Source: an uncultured Luteimonas sp. (GTDB taxonomy: Bacteria; Pseudomonadota; Gammaproteobacteria; Xanthomonadales; Xanthomonadaceae). Taken from it: a stretch of DNA of 64,000 bases. Of the stretch, positions 53,674 to 61,131 are shown one piece after another (positions within the stretch are counted from its first letter, which is position 1; each line of letters opens with the position of its first letter). Both the position numbers and the translations under genes were made by a program. The stretch lies in contig CALLKI010000043.1 of assembly GCA_938008415.1 (NCBI GenBank), positions 1 through 64,000 on the forward strand, read 5' to 3'. The notes beneath the pieces were generated by a model. The model did no database searches and was not told where the DNA came from. It was given only the letters and a program-made list of their open reading frames with translations.

Positions 53674-53985
53674 TCACCACCCGAACAGCTTGAAGTAGGT
53701 CTGCGGCGGATCGTCGCCGGTCCGGGTCGAATGCACGCGGCCGTCGCGCAGGTACAGGTAGTAGCCCGGGCCGCGCGGAGGTTGCACGTGGATCAGGACC
53801 AGCTGGCCGCCCACGCGGTATTCGGTGATGACGTCGCCATTGGATTCGCGGCGCACGTTCTGCACCGCCTCGGGCGGGATCTCGATCCCGTCGGGCAATG
53901 GCGGTGGTGTGGACGCGCAGGCGGCCAGGCACAGCAGCAGTGCGGGAACCAGGGAACGGGCGGGACGGGGGAACGTGGGGCGCAT
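53674..53985 (-). CDS. DUF2782 lipoprotein
   Basis: This 103-residue protein starts with a lipoprotein signal (SLVPALLLCLAAC, Cys23), followed by a proline-rich linker and the DUF2782 domain with EIPPEAVQNVRRESNGD, VITEYRVGGQLVLI and PGYYLYLRDGRVH. The family is found in gamma-proteobacteria next to polA, as here, where the two genes are divergent. No function is known. Its second residue after the cysteine is A/S, in line with outer-membrane sorting. Confidence 0.88.
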   Translation of the reverse strand: MRPTFPRPARSLVPALLLCLAACASTPPPLPDGIEIPPEAVQNVRRESNGDVITEYRVGGQLVLIHVQPPRGPGYYLYLRDGRVHSTRTGDDPPQTYFKLFGW

Positions 53986-54107
53986 GGCGGCTCTCCGGCG
54001 CGGAGGCTTCGATTATGCGCCCGCCGCGCGGGACGCGGGGTGACCTGCGTCCGGCAGCGGTTCCCCCCGTTCCGGCGGGCGGGGCGGCAGGGGCGTAGAA
54101 TCCGCCC

Positions 54108-56867
54108 ATGCCAAGGCTCGTGCTGATCGACGGCTCCTCGTACCTGTTCCGCGCCTACCACGCGCTGCCGCCGCTGACCAACGCGGAGGGCGAGCCGACG
54201 GGGGCGCTGTTCGGGGTGGTCAACATGCTGCGCGCGACGCTGAAGGAGCGGCCGGACTACGCCGCCTTCGTGGTCGACGCCAGCGGGCCGACGTTCCGCG
54301 ACGAGCTGTACCCGGAATACAAGGCGCACCGCCCGCCGATGCCGGAGGACCTGCGCGCCCAGGTCGAGCCGATGTGCAGGATCGTCGAGGCGCTGGGGTT
54401 CAGCATCCTGCGCGTGCCCGGGGTCGAGGCCGACGACGTGATCGGCACGCTCGCGGTGCAGGCCGCGGCCGAGGGCATCGACGTCACCATCTCCACCAGC
54501 GACAAGGATTTCGCGCAGCTGGTGCGGCCCGGGATCGGGCTGGTCAACACCATGACGGGCAGCCGCCTCGACAGCGAGGAGGCGGTGGTGGAGAAGTTCG
54601 GCGTGCGTCCGGACCAGATCGTCGACATGCTGGCGCTGATGGGCGACAGCGTGGACAACATCCCCGGCGTGCCCAAGTGCGGCCCCAAGACCGCGGCGAA
54701 GTGGCTGGCCGAGTACGGTTCGCTCGACGGCGTGATCGCCAACGCGGGCGCGATCAGGGGCAAGATCGGCGAGAACCTGCGCGAGTCGCTGTCGTTCCTG
54801 CCGCTGGGCAGGCGGCTGGCGACGATCCGGACCGACGTGGAACTCGGCTTCGGGCCGCGCGACCTCGCGTTGCGCGAGCGCGACGTCGACGCGCTGCGCG
54901 CGCTGTACACGCGCTACGGCTTCAACCAGGCGCTCAAGGAACTCGATGGCAACGGCGGGCCGGACGCGAAGGAGAAGGAGCCCGGGCGCGCGCGCGGCAG
55001 CGGCCGCGTGTCCGCGCCCGCGCGGGAAGCCCCCGCGCCGCCCGCGGCGGAGCTGTCCGCCCCGGGCGAGTACGAGGCGATCCTGACGCAGGAGCGGTTC
55101 GACGCCTGGCTGGAGCGGCTGCGCGCCGCGGACGCGTTCGCGCTCGACACCGAGACCGACTCGCTCGACCCGATGCGCGCCCGGCTCGTCGGCATCAGCT
55201 TCGCGGTCGAGCCCGGGCGCGCGGCCTACCTGCCGCTCGCGCACGACTATCCCGGCGCGCCGGCGCAGCTCGATGCCGGCCGGGTGCTGGAGGCGCTGCG
55301 GCCGCTGCTGGAGGATCCGGGCAGGCGCAAGATCGGCCAGCACGGCAAGTACGACCTGCACGTGTTCCGCCGGCATGGCGTCGAGGTGCGCGGCTACGCC
55401 GAGGACACCATGTTGCAGAGCTACGTGCTCGACTCCAGCCAGCGCCACGACATGGATTCCCTGGCCCGCCGCCTGCTCGGGTACGGGACGCTGAAGTACG
55501 AGGAGGTCGCCGGCAAGGGCGCCAGGCAGATCCCGTTCTCCTCGGTCGCCATCGAGGATGCCACCCGCTACGCCGCCGAGGACGCCGACATCACGATGCG
55601 GCTGTTCCGGGTGCAGGCGCCGCGGCTGGCGGCCGAGCCGTCGCTCGAGCGCGTGTACCGGGAGATCGAGATCCCGCTGGTGCCGGTGCTCCAGCGCATG
55701 GAGGCGTATGGCGTGATGGTGAACGCCGACGAGTTGCGGCGGCAGACCGCGGACCTGTCGCGCAGGATGCTGGCCGCGCAGCAGAAGGCCACCGGACTTG
55801 CCGGGCGCACCTTCAACCTCGATTCGCCGAAGCAGCTGCAGGCGCTGCTGTTCGACGAGCTGAAGCTGCCTGCCGTGCTGAAGACGCCGACCGGCCAGCC
55901 CTCGACCAACGAGGAGGCGCTGGAGGCGATCGCCGACCTGCACGAACTGCCGCGCGTGATCCTCGAATACCGCGGCCTGGCGAAGCTGCGCAGCACCTAC
56001 ACCGAGAAGCTGCCGGAGATGATCAACCCGGAAACCGGCCGGGTGCACACCAGCTACCACCAGGCCGGGGCCGCGACCGGGCGGCTCGCCTCCAGCGATC
56101 CCAACCTGCAGAACATCCCGATCCGCACCGAGGACGGCCGCCGCATCCGCCGGGCCTTCGTCGCGCCTCCGGGCCGCAGGCTGGTGGCCTGCGACTACTC
56201 GCAGATCGAGCTGCGGATCATGGCCCACCTGTCGGAGGATCCCGGGCTGCTGTCGGCGTTCGCCGCCGGCGCCGACATCCACCGTGCCACCGCCGCGGAG
56301 GTGTTCGGGCGCAGGCTGGAGGACGTGACGCCGGAGGAACGCCGTGCCGCCAAGGCGATCAACTTCGGCCTGATGTACGGCATGAGCGCGTTCGGCCTGG
56401 CGCGCAACCTGGGCATCGGCCGCGGCGAGGCGCAGGACTACATCGCCACCTATTTCGCGCGCTACCCGGGCGTGCGCGACTTCATGGAGCGCATCCGCCA
56501 GCAGGCGCGCGAGCAGGGCTACGTCGAGACCGTGTTCGGCCGCCGCCTGTACCTGGAGTACATCCGCCGCGGCACCCAGGCGCAGCGCGCTGGCGCCGAG
56601 CGCGCCGCGATCAACGCGCCGATGCAGGGCACCGCCGCCGACATCATCAAGCGCGCGATGATCGACATCGACCGCTGGCTGGCCGGGCAGGGCGGGCAGG
56701 CGCAGATGATCCTGCAGGTCCACGACGAGCTGGTGTTCGAGGTGGACGAGGGGTTCGTGGACACCCTGCTGCGCGAGGTCCCGGCGCGGATGGCGGCGGC
56801 TGCGGAACTGCGGGTTCCGCTGGTGGTCGAATCCGGCGTCGGTGCCAACTGGGAAGAGGCGCACTGA
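54108..56867 (+). CDS. polA: DNA polymerase I
   Basis: This 919-residue protein has all three domains: 5'-3' exonuclease (1-300), 3'-5' exonuclease (about 325-515) and polymerase (about 530-919). The proofreading site is intact: FALDTETDSLD (D347, E349), GQHGKYDLHVF and YAAEDADITMR. The polymerase motifs are DYSQIELRIMAHLSEDP (A), RRAAKAINFGLMYGMSAFGL (B) and QVHDELVFEV (C). The C-terminus is ANWEEAH, as usual. An sX13-like small RNA follows the gene. Confidence 0.97.
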   Translation: MPRLVLIDGSSYLFRAYHALPPLTNAEGEPTGALFGVVNMLRATLKERPDYAAFVVDASGPTFRDELYPEYKAHRPPMPEDLRAQVEPMCRIVEALGFSILRVPGVEADDVIGTLAVQAAAEGIDVTISTSDKDFAQLVRPGIGLVNTMTGSRLDSEEAVVEKFGVRPDQIVDMLALMGDSVDNIPGVPKCGPKTAAKWLAEYGSLDGVIANAGAIRGKIGENLRESLSFLPLGRRLATIRTDVELGFGPRDLALRERDVDALRALYTRYGFNQALKELDGNGGPDAKEKEPGRARGSGRVSAPAREAPAPPAAELSAPGEYEAILTQERFDAWLERLRAADAFALDTETDSLDPMRARLVGISFAVEPGRAAYLPLAHDYPGAPAQLDAGRVLEALRPLLEDPGRRKIGQHGKYDLHVFRRHGVEVRGYAEDTMLQSYVLDSSQRHDMDSLARRLLGYGTLKYEEVAGKGARQIPFSSVAIEDATRYAAEDADITMRLFRVQAPRLAAEPSLERVYREIEIPLVPVLQRMEAYGVMVNADELRRQTADLSRRMLAAQQKATGLAGRTFNLDSPKQLQALLFDELKLPAVLKTPTGQPSTNEEALEAIADLHELPRVILEYRGLAKLRSTYTEKLPEMINPETGRVHTSYHQAGAATGRLASSDPNLQNIPIRTEDGRRIRRAFVAPPGRRLVACDYSQIELRIMAHLSEDPGLLSAFAAGADIHRATAAEVFGRRLEDVTPEERRAAKAINFGLMYGMSAFGLARNLGIGRGEAQDYIATYFARYPGVRDFMERIRQQAREQGYVETVFGRRLYLEYIRRGTQAQRAGAERAAINAPMQGTAADIIKRAMIDIDRWLAGQGGQAQMILQVHDELVFEVDEGFVDTLLREVPARMAAAAELRVPLVVESGVGANWEEAH

Positions 56868-57066
56868 CGCGCGGGTTCAGCATGTTGAATACGGCGCGCG
56901 CGAGCAGGATCAACCATTTGCAGGCGTTACACGCGCCGCCACCTGCGCCTGCCGCCGGCAACCTGCGGAAAATGCCGTGCCGGAACGGGTAAACGGAGCC
57001 TGAATTCCATCGGGAAAGACACGGGATCTTCACGAACTTTCCATGTCCGTGGTGGTCAGATGGCAC

Positions 57067-57089
57067 GCGACAGATGCAACGTCTGTCGC
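57067..57089. promoter_or_regulatory. 8-bp inverted repeat upstream of the sRNA
   Basis: GCGACAGA (57067-57074) and TCTGTCGC (57082-57089) are perfect complements with a 7-base spacer. It sits where the -35/-10 of the small RNA is expected, with TGTAGAT at 57090-57096 as a possible -10, so it may be a regulator site. If transcription starts earlier it would be a 5' hairpin of the RNA. Confidence 0.45.
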
Positions 57090-57096
57090 TGTAGAT

Positions 57097-57198
57097 CCTC
57101 CTCCAATCCCCTGGAGTGATCTCCCCCCGGAACGAAGACTTTTCCCCGAGTCCCGTTCCCCCGGCCCCGCAGGCTCCCCCCTGTCTGCGGGGCTTTTT
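57097..57198 (+). ncRNA. sX13-like small RNA with C-rich loops
   Basis: Three hairpins follow one another, each showing a C-rich loop. Hairpin 1: CTCCA/TGGAG (57101-57116) with loop ATCCCC. Hairpin 2: GGAACG/CGTTCC enclosing GACT/AGTC (57129-57159) with loop TTTCCCCG. Hairpin 3: GCCCCGCAG/CTGCGGGGC (57164-57193) with a CCCCCC-containing loop, followed by TTTTT, making the terminator. The layout and the place after polA match sX13 of Xanthomonas, a roughly 115-nt trans-acting RNA whose C-rich loops pair with G-rich sites near start codons. ErsA and Spot 42 sit in a comparable place in other gamma-proteobacteria. The 5' end is not fixed and could lie at 57084-57103. Confidence 0.75.
57164..57198 (+). 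terminator. Intrinsic terminator of the sRNA
   Basis: A 9-bp perfect GC-rich stem (57164-57172 with 57185-57193) is followed by five T. The loop holds six C in a row. It lies 45 bases past the convergent hemF stop region and is the 3' end of the small RNA. Confidence 0.88.
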
Positions 57199-57243
57199 AT
57201 TGCCCGCGTTCCGCCAGCCGCCGCGCGCGGGGCGGATGCCGCC

Positions 57244-58176
57244 TCAGCCCAGCTCGCGCAGCCAGTCGCGAGGCCGCAGGTAATCGGACAACCGCTGCTC
57301 GGGGCTGCCGTCTTCCGGCGCGTAGCCGTATTCCCAGCGCGCCAGCGGTGGCATGCTCATGAGGATCGATTCGGTGCGGCCACCGCTCTGCAGGCCGAAC
57401 AGGGTGCCGCGGTCGTACACCAGGTTGAACTCCACGTAGCGGCCACGGCGGTACAGCTGGAACTGGCGCTCGCGTTCGCCGTATGGCGTGTCCTTGCGGC
57501 GCTCGACGATCGGCAGGTAGGCGTCGAGGAAGCCGTCGCCGACCGCGCGCAGGTAGGCGAACTCGCGTTCGAAGTCGCCGGTGAGGTCGTCGAAGAACAG
57601 GCCGCCGACGCCGCGGGTCTCGCCGCGGTGCTTCAGGTGGAAATACTCGTCGCACCAGCGCTTGTGCGCCTGGTAGCGTTCCTCGCCGCCGAACGGCCCG
57701 CACAGCGCGCGCGCGGTGCGGTGCCAGTGCAGGATGTCCTCGTCGAAGGGATAGAACGGCGTCAGGTCGAAGCCGCCGCCGAACCACCAGGCCACCGTCC
57801 TGCCGTCGCGCATCGCGCGGAAGTGGCGCACGTTCGCGTGCGTGGTCGGCAGGTAGGGATTGCGCGGGTGGAACACCAGCGACACGCCCACCGCCCGCCA
57901 CGAGGCGCCGGCCAGTTCCGGGCGGCTGGCGGTGGCCGAGGGCGGCAGGGCGTCGCCGGAGACGTCGGAGAAGCCGATGCCCGCCTGCTCGAATACCGCG
58001 CCGTCGCGCAGCACGCGGGTGCGGCCGCCGCCGCGCAGGCGCGAACCGGACGCGCCCGGCTCGCGCCGCCAGGCGTCCTCGCGGAAGCGGGCGGTGCCGT
58101 CGGCGGCTTCGATGGCGGCGCAGATGCGGTCCTGCAATCCGGTGAGGTAGTCGCGTACGGCGTCGAACTCTTCCAC
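57244..58176 (-). CDS. hemF: Oxygen-dependent coproporphyrinogen III oxidase
   Basis: This 310-residue enzyme turns coproporphyrinogen III into protoporphyrinogen IX with oxygen. Marks are GVSLVFHPRNPYLPTTHANV, VAWWFGGGFDLTPFYPF, KRWCDEYFHLKHRGETRGVG and RRGRYVEFNLVYDRGTLFGL. No ATG fits the usual N-terminus; GTG at 58176 gives VEEFDAVRDYLTGLQDRI, which matches HemF starts of relatives, with GGGG ten bases upstream. It runs toward the small RNA and links to heme supply for the oxidase cluster, though far from it. Confidence 0.95.
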   Translation of the reverse strand: MEEFDAVRDYLTGLQDRICAAIEAADGTARFREDAWRREPGASGSRLRGGGRTRVLRDGAVFEQAGIGFSDVSGDALPPSATASRPELAGASWRAVGVSLVFHPRNPYLPTTHANVRHFRAMRDGRTVAWWFGGGFDLTPFYPFDEDILHWHRTARALCGPFGGEERYQAHKRWCDEYFHLKHRGETRGVGGLFFDDLTGDFEREFAYLRAVGDGFLDAYLPIVERRKDTPYGERERQFQLYRRGRYVEFNLVYDRGTLFGLQSGGRTESILMSMPPLARWEYGYAPEDGSPEQRLSDYLRPRDWLRELG

Positions 58177-58316
58177 TGGAACGTGCCCCGGAACGGATGG
58201 GTGGCCGGAAAGTTTGCCCCGGGGCGCGCATGCCCGCCACCGGCGCGTCACCCGGTGGTCGCCTGGGCTGTGGCCGGGGAAGGACGGGTGGGGCCGTCGC
58301 CCCGCCCGCCACGGCG

Positions 58317-60686
58317 TCATTTCAGGGTGCGTTCGAACAGCTCGAGGATGCGGCGGTACTGGTCGTACCACGACTCGGGGTGCACGAAGCCGTGCCGCTC
58401 CATCGGGTAACTGGCGAACTCCCACTTGTCCTTGCGCAGCTCGATCAGGCGCTGCACCAGCATCACCGAGTCCTTGTAGAACACGTTGTCGTCGATCATG
58501 CCGTGCGCGATCAGCAGGTGGTCCTGCAGGTTGGCGGCGTACTCGATCGGCGACGAGACGCGGTAGGCCTCCGGGTCGATGTCCGGCGTGTTGAGGATGT
58601 TGCTGGTGTACTCGTGGTTGTACTGGGTCCAGTCGGTGACCGGGCGCAGCGCGGCGCCGGCCTTGAACGTGCCGGGCGCGCGGAACAGCGCCATGAAGGT
58701 CATGAAGCCGCCGTAGCTGCCGCCGTAGATGCCCACGCGTTCGCGGTCGCCCTGGCGGTGCTCGACCAGCCAGTCGATGCCGTCGAGGTAGTCCTCCAGC
58801 TCCGGATGGCCCATGCGCCGGTAGATCGCGGTGCGCCAGTCGCGGCCGTAGCCGGCGCTGGCGCGGTAGTCCAGGTCGAGCACGATGTAGCCGCGCTGCA
58901 CCAGCAGGTTGTGGAACATCTGCTCGCGGAAGTAGTTCGGCCAGCGGTCGCTGACGTTCTGCAGGTAGCCGGCGCCGTGCACGAACAGCACGATCGGGTA
59001 GCGGCGGCCGGGCTCCAGCGTCTTCGGGCCGTAGTACTTGCCCCAGATCACGCCGGCGCCGTGCCTGGACGGCACCTGCACGTATTCGGGTTGCAGCCAC
59101 TCGTAGGCGCGGTATTCGGCGGTGCGGGTGTCGGTCAGCGTGCGCAGGTTGCCGCCGTCGGCATCCATCACCGCCAGCTGCGGCGGCACGTAGCTGGACG
59201 AGTGGCGCAGCAGCAGGCGCCTGCCGTCCGGCGACTGCGCGAAGTCCTCCACGCCGCCGAGCCGGGTCAGCTCGCGCACCTGGCCGCCCGAGGCCGGCAC
59301 CTCGCACAGCTCGTAGGCGCCGGGGCGGGCGCGGTTGCAGACGAACAGGAACCGGCTGCCGTCACGCGACAGCGCCGGCTGCGAGACTTCCCACCTGCCC
59401 GAGGTGAGCGCGCGCGGCCTGCCCTGCTCGCCGGCGAGGTAGAGGTGCGAGTAGCCGGACTCCTCCGACAGCAGCCACAGGGTGCGCTGGTCGGGCATCC
59501 AGCCGAACTCGTTGAAGTCCCAGTTGATCCAGGCCGGGTCGGTCAGGCGGTGGCGCACCTGCGGCGCGGCGCGCTGCGGGTCCACCGTGACCAGCCAGCG
59601 GTCCTTGTTGTCGACCGAATGCAGCATCAGCGCGATGCGGTGGCCGTCCGCGGACCAGGCCAGCGCCCCCGCGCCGCGGCCTTCCAGCCGCACCGGGCGC
59701 AGGCCCTTGAGCGGCTCCTTGCCGGCGGCCCTGCGCAGCTGCGCCAGCGGGTCGGTGCCGATGCCGGGCAGCGTGTCGAGCTTGATCTCGCGCGGGGTGC
59801 CGTCGTGCACGTCCACGATCCAGAACGCCTGCCCGCGCGGCGGGTTGCGGCCGACGCGGGTGCGCACGTCCTCGAATTCCTCGTAGCCGGACTCGGTGAT
59901 GTACTTCGGCATCCGGCCGCGCTGGCCGCGGTCCTCCGACTTCTTCTCGGTGGCCACGAACAGCCAGCGGCCGTCGGGCGAGAGCGCGCTGGCCGCGATC
60001 TCCACGTCCTTGCCCATGTGGATCGGCGCCGGGGCGCGGCTGCCGTCCTCGCGGCGCCACTGTTCTTCCTGTTTGCGCGCGGCTTCGCGCTGGTCGCGCT
60101 CGCGGCGGAGGGTCTCGAACAGCTCCAGCTGGCGCTCGCGCAGCAGGTCGGACTTCGGCGGCTTCGCCGGGTCGTCCTCGGCGCGCAGCGACGCGGCCTG
60201 GGTGACGCCGTCCTGCGCAGTCCAACGGTACCAGTCGTTGCCCGCGCGCCAGACCAGGGCGCCGTCGTGGCTCCATTGCAGCGAGGCCTCCATCGCGTCG
60301 GTGCGGGTGAGCTGGGCCAGCGCGCCGCTGCGCAGGTCGCGCACGAACACGTCGCCGTTGCGGACGAAGGCCATGCGCGTGCCCTGGGCGTCGTACACCG
60401 GCTGCATGCCGTCGATGCCGGCACGGCCGGCGCCTTCGAGCACCCTGGCGGGCGCGCTTGCGTCCACCGGGATGACGTTGATGTCCCGGACCGTGCTCCC
60501 GGCCCGCCTGGTGAGGAAGTAGGCGGTGCGGCCGTCCCACGACCACCAGGCGGCGTCCACCGCGGGGCCGATCCAGTCCGGGTCGTCCATGATCCGGTCG
60601 AGGGTCAGGGGTTGCGCCGGCTGGGCGGCCGCAGGGCCGCCCAGGAGCAGCAGCAGGCAAAGCAGCGAGGTACGGGTGATGGCCAT
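58317..60686 (-). CDS. S9 family prolyl/dipeptidyl peptidase, exported
   Basis: This 789-residue serine peptidase has a signal peptide (MAITRTSLLCLLLLLGGPAAA), a beta-propeller domain (about 60-540) and an alpha/beta hydrolase domain. The catalytic Ser657 is in GIYGGSYGGFM, with the aspartate in GMIDDNVFYKD and the histidine in MERHGFVHPESW. It resembles dipeptidyl peptidase IV-like enzymes common in Lysobacter and Xanthomonas, which digest peptides in the periplasm. It lies upstream of hemF with 140 bases between. Confidence 0.93.
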   Translation of the reverse strand: MAITRTSLLCLLLLLGGPAAAQPAQPLTLDRIMDDPDWIGPAVDAAWWSWDGRTAYFLTRRAGSTVRDINVIPVDASAPARVLEGAGRAGIDGMQPVYDAQGTRMAFVRNGDVFVRDLRSGALAQLTRTDAMEASLQWSHDGALVWRAGNDWYRWTAQDGVTQAASLRAEDDPAKPPKSDLLRERQLELFETLRRERDQREAARKQEEQWRREDGSRAPAPIHMGKDVEIAASALSPDGRWLFVATEKKSEDRGQRGRMPKYITESGYEEFEDVRTRVGRNPPRGQAFWIVDVHDGTPREIKLDTLPGIGTDPLAQLRRAAGKEPLKGLRPVRLEGRGAGALAWSADGHRIALMLHSVDNKDRWLVTVDPQRAAPQVRHRLTDPAWINWDFNEFGWMPDQRTLWLLSEESGYSHLYLAGEQGRPRALTSGRWEVSQPALSRDGSRFLFVCNRARPGAYELCEVPASGGQVRELTRLGGVEDFAQSPDGRRLLLRHSSSYVPPQLAVMDADGGNLRTLTDTRTAEYRAYEWLQPEYVQVPSRHGAGVIWGKYYGPKTLEPGRRYPIVLFVHGAGYLQNVSDRWPNYFREQMFHNLLVQRGYIVLDLDYRASAGYGRDWRTAIYRRMGHPELEDYLDGIDWLVEHRQGDRERVGIYGGSYGGFMTFMALFRAPGTFKAGAALRPVTDWTQYNHEYTSNILNTPDIDPEAYRVSSPIEYAANLQDHLLIAHGMIDDNVFYKDSVMLVQRLIELRKDKWEFASYPMERHGFVHPESWYDQYRRILELFERTLK

Positions 60687-60858
60687 GGTGTCCGGATGTG
60701 ACGTTGACCTGAACGCGAGACGATAGCAGCGCGCCCGCGGCGGCGGCCCGGCCGATGGTCATGGTGGGGCGGGGCGCGGGCGGCGGGAAAACTGCGACGG
60801 CGGTTCCGCGCCCGGCGCTTTTCCCGCACAATTCCGTGCATTCCTGCCGGTTCGGGAC

Positions 60859-61131
60859 ATGCACGCCTACGTCTACAAGAGCCAGCGCCGGGCGGACACC
60901 TACGTCTACCTCGCCGCGCGCGACGACTTCTCCCGCCTGCCCGAACAGCTCCGCGCCGCACTCGGCCCCCTGCATTTCGTGCTCGAGGTGGCGCTGACCC
61001 CGGAGCGCAGGCTGGCGCGGGCGAACCCGGAGGAAGTGCGGCGCAACCTCGCCACGCGCGGCTATCACCTGCAGTTGCCGCCGGTCCCGGGCGGCCTGCC
61101 GGTCCTGGAAGACCGGAACGACGATGCCTGA
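60859..61131 (+). CDS. ycgL: YcgL domain protein
   Basis: This 90-residue protein begins MHAYVYKSQRRADTYVYLAA, followed by RDDFSRLPEQLRAALG and later RARANPEEV-like LARANPEEVRRNLATRGYHL, the YcgL domain. The fold is known from structural genomics but the role is not. The stop overlaps the start of the ankyrin gene by eight bases, so the two are probably one operon. It is divergent from the S9 peptidase gene. Confidence 0.9.
   Translation: MHAYVYKSQRRADTYVYLAARDDFSRLPEQLRAALGPLHFVLEVALTPERRLARANPEEVRRNLATRGYHLQLPPVPGGLPVLEDRNDDA

Larger units (their letters stand above)
56868..57243. other. polA-hemF intergenic region (376 bp) with a small RNA
   Basis: No protein gene is seen. The first 200 bases hold nothing recognisable and are the least GC-rich stretch nearby. 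The second part contains an 8-bp dyad at 57067-57089 and then the C-rich small RNA ending in a strong terminator at 57164-57198. Since polA stops 300 bases before that terminator, it is not simply the polA terminator. Confidence 0.7.

Noticed and set aside
58237..58258. Hairpin CCACCGG/CCGGTGG between hemF and the S9 peptidase gene as terminator
   Set aside because: Seven base pairs with an eight-base loop and no T-tract on either strand; hairpins of this size are common by chance at this GC content.
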